Below are positions 43,068 through 49,866 of a stretch of DNA of 64,000 nucleotides, piece after piece (position 1 is the stretch's first letter; the number at the start of each line of letters is the position of its first letter). The notes under the pieces were generated by a model that was not told where the DNA came from, ran no database searches, and saw only the letters and a program-made list of their open reading frames with translations. The stretch is from the NCBI GenBank assembly GCA_046350295.1, contig JAXMAR010000011.1, positions 62,001-126,000 on the forward strand, read 5' to 3'. The stretch comes from JAXMAR01 sp046350295 (lineage in GTDB: Bacteria > Planctomycetota > Planctomycetia > Gemmatales > Gemmataceae). Made by a program: the position numbers and the translations under genes.

Positions 43068-44558
43068 CTACGCGCCCGGCGCCGCCGGATACATGTTGCG
43101 GCGCCGCGGGTCCCCCAGGCCGGTCAGGTTGAAAGGCGCCATCGCCGCAAAGAGGCTCGCCGCGAACGCCTCCGCGTCAACGGCGGTGACGCGCGGCGCC
43201 TCGCGCTGGACCTTTGCCGCTACACGGCGATACTCGTCGTGGTCGGCCAGCAAGAAGGCGGCGTCCGGCGGCGCTTTGCCGTCGCGCTCGCGCTGCTCGC
43301 AATAGATGGCGGCCACGAAGTAGATCAGGGAAGCCGAGACCATCACGCCAAAGCGGTCGAAGCAGGCGAAGCAGCCGCCGGTTATCTCGTCCATCCACTC
43401 CAGCTCGCGCAATACCGTTTGGTTGTAATCGGTGAGGCGGCGCGCGCGCGCCGGTCCCGGACGCGTGCCCTCGAGGATACCGCCGAGGCGCTCGACCGCG
43501 AACAACGTCTGGGCGATGCCGGGGCTAAGCCAGGCGTCCAGGAAACCCGCGGTATGGGGCAGCAACGCCCAGTCCGGACCGGCCGCCTGGGTCAGGCGTC
43601 GCTGCAGCCGGCCCGTGCGAACGAAAGGCCGCGTCGGCTCCGCCCGCGCGAACTGCCGGGCGAGCGACGGGTAGCGTTCGAGGAGCCGCCGCCACTCCGC
43701 CTCGGGCGTTTCGTCGTTCCGCAGCGGATGCGTCTCCGGATCGAGCGAGAAGCCGGCGCTGGTGACGCCATGGTCGAAGCGAAGGACCCACATCCAACCG
43801 CCGTCGATAATCTGGTGCAGCGCGGCGGCGTCGCACGGGAACGTGTGGTTCGCGGTCGCCTCGAGCCCACACGTCTCTTCCAGCAACTGCTGCCACGGCG
43901 TCACGCCGGTGAAATGGCTGTAGAGCGCGCGGGATTTCGTTTTGAGGCGTGTCGCGTCAACCAATCCGATGCCCAGCGTGCGCGCCAGCAGTTGACCGTC
44001 GCCGGTGCCGTCGAGCAGGAAGCCGGCGTCAATACGCACCGTGCCCTCGGGACGAGCGCCTTCCAGCCGCCAGCCGCGCTCCTGTTCCAGCTTGTGAATC
44101 TCCGTCCTGTCGAGGTAGACGACGCCCGCGGCCCTGGCGCGATCCACGAAATGCGCGTCGATGTCGGCGCGGAACCAGTGCGTGTCGGAGCGGGCGTCGT
44201 CCGGGCTGGCCGCGACCAGGAGGGCGTTGCCGTTGTCCTCGGCCGGCCGGTAGGGAAGCCCAGCTTGATGCCGGAAGAAGCTGAAGCCGCGCTTGAGGCC
44301 GCAGCGCAGCTCGGGATAGGTCGCTTTCCAGGGCCCGTATTTCGCGAAGGGCCGCAGCCAGTCGAGGCCGAAGCGATCGGCGATGGCGGCGAGCTTGAAG
44401 TCGGCGAGCGGCGTGGACGATTCGCCGATCGCGAAGCGCGGATGAACGCCGCGCTCGATCAGAGCAACAGAAAGCCCGAGCTTGCGCGCGATCAAGGCGA
44501 GCAGCGTTCCGCCGAAGCCCGAGCCGAGGATCGCGACGTCGCAGTCGATCGTGGTCAT
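43068..44558 (-). CDS. FAD-dependent oxidoreductase, flavin halogenase-like
   Basis: A 496-residue flavoprotein. The FAD-binding fold starts at once: VAILGSGFGGTLLALIARKL (GxGxxG at 12-17), then LIERGVHPRFAIGESSTPL, the GES signature shared by flavin-dependent halogenases and related oxidoreductases. FLLDGTGDGQLLARTLGI is the second FAD contact and GGWMWVLRFDHGVTSAGFSL corresponds to the WxWxIP region, altered to WMWVLRF. Halogenase activity is therefore uncertain. The ATG overlaps the stop of the radical SAM gene (ATGA). It is last in the six-gene operon. Confidence 0.82.
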   Translation of the reverse strand: MTTIDCDVAILGSGFGGTLLALIARKLGLSVALIERGVHPRFAIGESSTPLADFKLAAIADRFGLDWLRPFAKYGPWKATYPELRCGLKRGFSFFRHQAGLPYRPAEDNGNALLVAASPDDARSDTHWFRADIDAHFVDRARAAGVVYLDRTEIHKLEQERGWRLEGARPEGTVRIDAGFLLDGTGDGQLLARTLGIGLVDATRLKTKSRALYSHFTGVTPWQQLLEETCGLEATANHTFPCDAAALHQIIDGGWMWVLRFDHGVTSAGFSLDPETHPLRNDETPEAEWRRLLERYPSLARQFARAEPTRPFVRTGRLQRRLTQAAGPDWALLPHTAGFLDAWLSPGIAQTLFAVERLGGILEGTRPGPARARRLTDYNQTVLRELEWMDEITGGCFACFDRFGVMVSASLIYFVAAIYCEQRERDGKAPPDAAFLLADHDEYRRVAAKVQREAPRVTAVDAEAFAASLFAAMAPFNLTGLGDPRRRNMYPAAPGA

Positions 44559-45502
44559 GACGTCTCTCCGCGTGCGACGATCCGCTGCGTCAGGTTCATC
44601 CGCGCCAGCCGCGCCACCCGCTCCGCGCGGTCCGGCGCCGTGGCCGCGATCCGCTCGATGTCCCACAGGTCGAGGAACACCCGGCCGGCCCGGAGCGACA
44701 GGCCGTACTCGAGGGCGGCTTCCAGCGCGTCGAGCGAGGGTGGCGCGAAAAGCCCGCGGGCCGCCAACTCTTCCATGGCGCCGTTGCCGGCCCGCGTCGG
44801 CACGAGGCTGCAGCACTCGACCCCGATCGCAAAGGCGAAGTCCATCGAACGCTTCGCCCACTCCAGCCCCTCTTCATCCGACAGGAACGGCGGCCGCACG
44901 AGAATGAAGGCGCGCACATCCGTTCTCCAAGCGCGCAAGCGGCGCGTGGCGGCGGCGAAGTCGTCGAGAGTCATCTGCTTGTTGAGCCGTGGCAGGACAT
45001 CCGGATGGACAGTCTCCAACCCCATGGCGACTTCGACCTCGCCAGGGAGTAGTTGGCGGAAGCGTGCCGCGCGGGAGCCGATCAGGCGCGGATGGCTCTC
45101 GACGATGACGCGCTCGAACGGCCGCGCCAGGCAGGCGATCGCGCCATAGTCGGCCTCGGGAATCGCCAGGGGATCGAAGAGATTACCGGAGTTGTAGAGC
45201 TTGAGGTGAGGCGGGCGCGGCGAGCGCTTGAGATTCATCTGCGCCAAGGCCCAGCGGATCTGTGCCGGGATCTTGCCGGCAGGGATGGCGTCCTTCAAGG
45301 TGTTCTTCCACAGGTCGCACATCAGGCAACGAAACGGGCATTCCCGGTTCGTGAGGAAGATGGTCGCCACGTCAACCGTTCCGCCCCGCGGCGCCGCTTC
45401 CTCCTCCACCAGCCAGGCGTAGGGAACGTCGGGATCAACGGAGTTGCGCGGCGGCCGCAGCGCCAGGATTTGCTCAGCGTCGTACGGGGGCGCCAGGTTC
45501 AT
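44555..45502 (-). CDS. Radical SAM protein
   Basis: A 315-residue enzyme with the [4Fe-4S]-binding CxxxCxxC at residues 55-62 (NRECPFRCLMCDLWKNT). Downstream barrel strands are clear: HLKLYNSGNLFDP, VIVESHPRLI, EVAMGLETVHPDVLPRLNK and VRAFILVRPPFLSDEEGLEW; ECCSLVPTRAGNGAMEEL adds a second conserved stretch. There is no SPASM-type second cluster. It should cleave S-adenosylmethionine to a 5'-deoxyadenosyl radical; the substrate is unknown. Start MNLAPPYD at 45502. It overlaps the asparagine-synthase-like gene by 29 bases and the FAD gene by 4. Confidence 0.88.
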   Translation of the reverse strand: MNLAPPYDAEQILALRPPRNSVDPDVPYAWLVEEEAAPRGGTVDVATIFLTNRECPFRCLMCDLWKNTLKDAIPAGKIPAQIRWALAQMNLKRSPRPPHLKLYNSGNLFDPLAIPEADYGAIACLARPFERVIVESHPRLIGSRAARFRQLLPGEVEVAMGLETVHPDVLPRLNKQMTLDDFAAATRRLRAWRTDVRAFILVRPPFLSDEEGLEWAKRSMDFAFAIGVECCSLVPTRAGNGAMEELAARGLFAPPSLDALEAALEYGLSLRAGRVFLDLWDIERIAATAPDRAERVARLARMNLTQRIVARGETS

Positions 45503-46823
45503 AGACCCTCTCGAAAATGCGGCGATAGGCGGCGGGCTCCGCCGGAAATAGCTCCGTGGGGCGCGCGGTGGCGCCATGCTGGAAGCGCCGCTTCTGGAAC
45601 ACCGGCATCTCGAGCCCCGTCACCGCTTTGACGCCGGCGGCCACGATCTGTCCTTTCAACGCGTAGAGCCGGTCGTGGCTCCATCCGGTCAGTTCGATGA
45701 ACGGAATGCCCTCGGCGACGGCGATGACGGACGGGCACACGAACGGACTCAAGCCCATGAAACCATGCAGTGCCAAGGGCGCATAGGTGCGGACGTAACC
45801 GCGGCTTTGGCCGCCGGAATAGGTAAGCGAGTGCTTGACGGCGTGAACGCCCCAGCCCTCTTGATAGAGCAGCGGATTGTTCAGCACGCTGCGGATCGTC
45901 AGCTCCGGGTTGTCCTCGATCGGATAGTCCTTGAGGCACTCATCGCCGCCGTCGCCGTCGAGCAAGTACTTCCAGCGGGGATAGCGACGGCGAATGCCCT
46001 TGCACAGGGCAAGGCACATCGCCCCCGATTGGACGTCCAGCGGTTTGTAGTCCTCGATGGCGGCCACCGCCTCGTCGAGTCGAATATCGTCCGACTGAAC
46101 GGGGATCTCTTCGAGGAATAACTCCAGGTTGAGGCGGCGCAGAAAAGCGCGGGCTTGCTCCAGGTCCGGGGCCGGGGTATCTCCCCCGACCGCCAGCGTG
46201 AACGCCTTGAGCCGGGCGGGGCTGGCGCCGCGCTGGAGCAGCGCGTGGTAGGCAAGGAGAAAGACTGCCCCACTATCGACGCCGCCCGAAAAGCAGACGC
46301 CGAGCGGCGCGTCGGCCGGGACGCGCTCCAGCCAGCGGCTGATCTCCGCGTACGCCGCCCCAATGTAACGGGCGCCGAGCGTCGGAATGTCGGCGGGGAG
46401 GCTGTTGCGCTCCGGGGTGAAGAAGCGATCGTAGACTGGGCTCGGATCGGGGCAGCCGATCAACTCGAGGCGGACGACGTGGTGCGCCGGAACCATGCGC
46501 GTGTACGACGGATGAAACTGCCCGTCCAGGCCGAGCGCCGCCAGCTGGGCGCGAATGGCGTCGATGCGCTCGGCGACGATGAGGATCGGGCCGTCGTGCC
46601 ACTTGGCGAGAAAGTAGCGCAGCGGCCGGCCGATGGTGCGGGCCATGCGGACGCTCTTGCCTTCCTTGGCGACGAGCGCGAACTCGCCGTCGATGCGGGC
46701 GACCGCGGCCGCCTCCCCGGTGGCGACCAGAGCGCGGGCCTCGTCGAGCGTCATGTTGTAAATGCGGTTGACGCTCGGATCGATGAGATCGATGACGCGC
46801 GAGACAGGCAGGTTCTGAGACAT
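45474..46823 (-). CDS. Asparagine-synthase-like amide ligase without the glutaminase Cys
   Basis: A 449-residue protein. The C-terminal synthetase domain has the ATP pyrophosphatase loop SGGVDSG (179-185) and DGDGGDECLKDYP, so it should adenylate a carboxylate. The N-terminal ~140 residues keep the layout of the class II glutaminase domain (ARIDGEFALVAKEGKSVRMA, RPLRYFLAKW) but the protein starts MSQNLPVSRV, with no Cys at position 2. It should therefore use another amine, or an internal nucleophile, as lactam synthetases and lasso-peptide cyclases do. GGAGGA precedes the ATG. Between the ABC ATPase (23-base gap) and the radical SAM gene. Confidence 0.85.
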   Translation of the reverse strand: MSQNLPVSRVIDLIDPSVNRIYNMTLDEARALVATGEAAAVARIDGEFALVAKEGKSVRMARTIGRPLRYFLAKWHDGPILIVAERIDAIRAQLAALGLDGQFHPSYTRMVPAHHVVRLELIGCPDPSPVYDRFFTPERNSLPADIPTLGARYIGAAYAEISRWLERVPADAPLGVCFSGGVDSGAVFLLAYHALLQRGASPARLKAFTLAVGGDTPAPDLEQARAFLRRLNLELFLEEIPVQSDDIRLDEAVAAIEDYKPLDVQSGAMCLALCKGIRRRYPRWKYLLDGDGGDECLKDYPIEDNPELTIRSVLNNPLLYQEGWGVHAVKHSLTYSGGQSRGYVRTYAPLALHGFMGLSPFVCPSVIAVAEGIPFIELTGWSHDRLYALKGQIVAAGVKAVTGLEMPVFQKRRFQHGATARPTELFPAEPAAYRRIFERVYEPGAPVRR

Positions 46824-46846
46824 CGCTCGGTCCTCCGTTCTACGTT

Positions 46847-47614
46847 CTAGCGATTTCCCGTCAGGTGCAGCATCTCCAAAATCGACGACCTCAGCTCCAG
46901 GAATGGGGCGCTTGTCCGCTGCCGTGGCCGCTCGAAGGGGACCTCGAGCAGCCGGTCGACGCGTCCGGGCCGCGGCGAAAGGATCGCGATGCGATCGCTC
47001 ATGTAAATGGCCTCGTCGATATCGTGGGTGACGAGCAGCATGGTGGCGCCGCGCGTTTGCCAGAGGCGGAGCACCTCATCCTGCATGCGCATGCGCGTGA
47101 ACTGATCGAGGGCGCCGAGCGGCTCGTCGAGCAAGAGGAGTTTCGGGTGGTTGATGAGGGCACGCGCCAGCGCCGCCCGTTGCGCCATGCCGCCGGAAAG
47201 CTGGTGCGGATAGACCTCCGCGAACTCCTCCAGTCCCATCAACGCCAGAAACTCATCCACTTCGCCCCGGCGTTCGTGCAGAAGACCGCGCGCCAACAAC
47301 CCCGCCTCCAGATTGCGGCGAACGCTGAGCCACGGAAAAAGGGAGGGATCCTGAAACACCAGGCCGCGCTCGGCGCCGGGGCCGCTCAGGACGGCGCCGT
47401 CCAGAGTCAGTTCGCCGGAGTCGGCCGCATCCAGTCCGGCTACGAGACGCAGCAACGTCGTCTTGCCGCAGCCACTCGGGCCGATGAGAGTGACGAACGA
47501 ACCGGCGTCGACACTGAGCGAGAGATGGTCGAGCACGGAAACGGTGGCGCCGTCGGGGGCCCGATAGGATTTGCACACATCCCGAGCTATAAGCGCCCCC
47601 TCCGCGCTTACCAT
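46847..47614 (-). CDS. ABC transporter ATP-binding protein (nitrate/sulfonate/taurine type)
   Basis: A 255-residue importer ATPase. Walker A LIGPSGCGKTTLLRLVAGLD, Q-loop GLVFQDPSLFPWLSVRRNL, signature LSGGMAQRAALARAL, Walker B LLLLDEPLGALDQFTRMRMQ and the H-loop VTHDIDEAIYMSDRI are all intact. The FPWLSV and GALDQFTR wording matches the TauB/SsuB/NrtD branch. Start MVSAEGAL overlaps the stop of the permease gene by 7 bases. It powers the permease at 47608-48618; the substrate is probably a small anion or organic molecule used by the downstream enzymes. Confidence 0.92.
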   Translation of the reverse strand: MVSAEGALIARDVCKSYRAPDGATVSVLDHLSLSVDAGSFVTLIGPSGCGKTTLLRLVAGLDAADSGELTLDGAVLSGPGAERGLVFQDPSLFPWLSVRRNLEAGLLARGLLHERRGEVDEFLALMGLEEFAEVYPHQLSGGMAQRAALARALINHPKLLLLDEPLGALDQFTRMRMQDEVLRLWQTRGATMLLVTHDIDEAIYMSDRIAILSPRPGRVDRLLEVPFERPRQRTSAPFLELRSSILEMLHLTGNR

Positions 47615-48618
47615 TGGATGATCCCTTTCTGCCACTTCAAAGCGTAGTCCCGCAGGCGGAACAGCAGCGTCATCAGCGCCGAGAAGAAGACGCTCATCAA
47701 GAGCAGGGCCGCATAGACGTTGGCGTATTCCATGCCGAAGCCTTGTCGCCATTTCACGTACCAGCCCAGGCCCGCCTGCACGCCGACGGTCTCGGCGGCG
47801 ATCAGCGTCAGGAAGGCCGCGCCCAGCCCCATGAAAAGGCCGATGAAAATCTGGGGCAGGGCCGCCGGAATGGCCACGTGCCGCACGAGGTACCACTGTC
47901 CGGCGCCGAGCGTGCGTGCCACGTCAAGATACGAGAGCCGCACCGCCGCGACGCCGGAGGCGGTAAGCATGGTCACGGGGAACCAGACGGCGAACGCGAT
48001 GAGCGCCGTCGCCGGAAGGAAGGAGTCGTTGGACAGCGTCATGGCCAGCGGCACCAGCGCGGTGGCAGGCAAGGGACCGATCAGCTTGATCGCCGGCATC
48101 ATCCAGTAGCGGGCGCGGGCGAACCAGCCGATCAGGATGCCGATCGTGACACCGGCCAACGCGCCCAAGCCATATCCGCTCAGAAGCAGCAGCAAGGAAT
48201 GGCCGGCGCTTTTCAATAGGAGAGCCTGATCCTCCACGAGGGCGCCGAAGACGAGATCGGGCCCCGGGAAGTAGGGCAACCGCATGGCGTTGAGCTTCTG
48301 CGTGATCAGGTCCCAGAACGCTGCGACGACGACAGCGCCGGCCAGAAGCGGACCGTAGTGACGCGCCGGCCGACGCAGGGGCGGCCAAACGGCCTGGATT
48401 GCGGCGCCGGCAAGCGACAGGACCACAACGATCAGAAGCGCCATCGAATACGGATGACGCCAGGCGGGCAGCGCGTCCATCCAGGTCAGCGGCGCCAACT
48501 GTCGGTCAGGCAGGAACAGGTGTGCCGCGAAGGCGAGAGCCGCGGCGGCGGCCGGGGCCAGGGCGGCGCCCGTGGCCAAGGGGAGATCGCGCGATCGGGC
48601 GTTGGTCGGGACGGTCAT
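47608..48618 (-). CDS. ABC transporter permease (nitrate/sulfonate/taurine type)
   Basis: A 336-residue inner-membrane permease. After two or three extra N-terminal helices (ATGAALAPAAAAALAFAA, SMALLIVVVLSLAGAAIQAV), the typical six-helix BPD domain runs from SAGHSLLLLLSGYGLGALAG to the end. The EAA loop that contacts the ATPase is ARTLGAGQWYLVRHVAIPAA. AETVGVQAGLGWYV is also typical of TauC/SsuC. The N-terminal extension makes it longer than usual (about 250-280). It overlaps both neighbours by a few bases, so the three transporter genes are coupled. Confidence 0.9.
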   Translation of the reverse strand: MTVPTNARSRDLPLATGAALAPAAAAALAFAAHLFLPDRQLAPLTWMDALPAWRHPYSMALLIVVVLSLAGAAIQAVWPPLRRPARHYGPLLAGAVVVAAFWDLITQKLNAMRLPYFPGPDLVFGALVEDQALLLKSAGHSLLLLLSGYGLGALAGVTIGILIGWFARARYWMMPAIKLIGPLPATALVPLAMTLSNDSFLPATALIAFAVWFPVTMLTASGVAAVRLSYLDVARTLGAGQWYLVRHVAIPAALPQIFIGLFMGLGAAFLTLIAAETVGVQAGLGWYVKWRQGFGMEYANVYAALLLMSVFFSALMTLLFRLRDYALKWQKGIIQW

Positions 48619-49751
48619 TTGCCGTAGCAGCAACTCTTCGGGAATGCGCCGGTTCGGCACAGCAGGGCGTAGGTGGAAGCGGGCAGAGGCGCGGGCGGGC
48701 CCCCGTCGGCGACATGCTCGACGGTGAGGGATGCAAGCCAGGCGTCGTTCACCCCGTCGAGATCGAGCCAGGCGCGTTCGACGGCTCGAAAGGGATCCAC
48801 ATGCTCCTTCAAAAGGCCGGCACGCTTCATGTCCCGCGTCGCCTGATCGATGCTGCGTCGGCACTTGTCCACGCCCGGAGTATAGTGCAGCTTGGATAGC
48901 GCCTGGTTATTTAGCTCGACGGATGCTGCCGTGTAGTTCTTCTCGACCGACAACCGCGCGGCGGCGCCAGGATTTTCCTCGGTCCACTTGGCCGCTTTGA
49001 GCAAGGCGCGTGTCAGCTTGGCGGCCGCTCGCGGATTCTCGCGCGTCAGCTTGCCGCTCAGGACGACGACACAGCAGTATTCATCGCAATACGGCGGATC
49101 CACCGCTTGATCGGCAATGTTCCGCACCAATCCGGCGCCCAGCAGGATCGTGCCGATCGGATCGGAAGTGCAGACCGCGTCGACCCGGCCGTCTTCGAGC
49201 GCGGCGGCGAGCGAATCGGGGGGAAAGGGGATCCATTCAGCCACGTTGGGATCGATCCCGGCCGCGGTGAAAACGCGCAGGGAGAAGAGGTGCGGCGGGC
49301 TGCCCAGGTGCGTCGGCACGCCGATGCGCTTGCCTTTGAGGTCGGTGACCTTGTGGATCGTCGACTTGACGCCGGCCTGCAAGCGCAAGCAGCCGGTATG
49401 AATGCCCCCCGTGATCTTCACGTCCAATCCCTGCTCCGTGATCGGCTTCAGCAGGTACATCAGAAGCGTCTGGTTCGCGTCGAAGCGGCCCAGACCGAGT
49501 CCTTCCCGCAAGCCGTCCCAGTCCGTGGCGACCAATTCCACGTCCAGGCCTTCTTCCTTGCAAAAGCCCTTCTCGACGGCGACGAAAAGCGGCGCCTCGC
49601 AGGTGAGGCCGGTGTACGCGATCTTGAAAGTGCGCTGGGCCGTGGCATTTTTCTTGGGCCACCAGACAGCGAGGGCGATCCCCGCCGCGGCAAGGCAAAC
49701 GACCCCGATCCAGGCGGCGGGTTTTCGCAAGAACGTCTTGAGGCGCGACAT
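48615..49751 (-). CDS. ABC transporter substrate-binding protein (SsuA/NMT1-like)
   Basis: A 378-residue exported or membrane-anchored binding protein with an uncleaved-looking leader (WIGVVCLAAAGIALAVWW). Typical segments: FKIAYTGLTCEAPLFVAVEK, GFCKEEGLDVELVATDWDGL, LQAGVKSTIHKVTDLKGKRI and AALEDGRVDAVCTSDP. The C-terminus carries an unusual Cys pair (FPKSCCYGK). Two extra Cys pairs occur (CDEYCCVVVL). Cys richness is odd for this family and may point to a metal or thiol ligand; inference. First gene of the operon; start 49751 (49760 possible). Confidence 0.88.
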   Translation of the reverse strand: MSRLKTFLRKPAAWIGVVCLAAAGIALAVWWPKKNATAQRTFKIAYTGLTCEAPLFVAVEKGFCKEEGLDVELVATDWDGLREGLGLGRFDANQTLLMYLLKPITEQGLDVKITGGIHTGCLRLQAGVKSTIHKVTDLKGKRIGVPTHLGSPPHLFSLRVFTAAGIDPNVAEWIPFPPDSLAAALEDGRVDAVCTSDPIGTILLGAGLVRNIADQAVDPPYCDEYCCVVVLSGKLTRENPRAAAKLTRALLKAAKWTEENPGAAARLSVEKNYTAASVELNNQALSKLHYTPGVDKCRRSIDQATRDMKRAGLLKEHVDPFRAVERAWLDLDGVNDAWLASLTVEHVADGGPPAPLPASTYALLCRTGAFPKSCCYGK

Positions 49752-49816
49752 CGCAAGCATTGGTTGACGAAAGGGAGAAAGCCCTCGTATCATAGCGTTC
49801 ACTCTGTGCGGACACA

Positions 49817-49858
49817 AGCCGCACACGGCGAGTCGCACACTCCGAGCCGCACACTCTC
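49817..49858. promoter_or_regulatory. Three tandem 14-bp direct repeats in a divergent promoter
   Basis: AGCCGCACACGGCG, AGTCGCACACTCCG and AGCCGCACACTCTC follow each other directly at 49817, 49831 and 49845, in the 115-base gap between the six-gene operon (-) and the CRTAC1 operon (+). The shared core is AG(C/T)CGCACAC. A preceding TGTGCGG (about 49805) is a partial inverted copy. Head-to-tail repeats at this place look like binding sites for a cooperative regulator. Confidence 0.6.
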
Positions 49859-49866
49859 CACGTGCC

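Noticed and set aside
43068..44558. Certain tryptophan halogenase
   Set aside because: GES and GxGxxG are present, but the WxWxIP signature is altered to WMWVLRF, so halogenation cannot be asserted.
43068..46823. Lasso-peptide or other RiPP cluster
   Set aside because: I looked for a short precursor ORF with leader and a B-type protease near the ligase and found none; the claim is limited to a cluster of unknown product.
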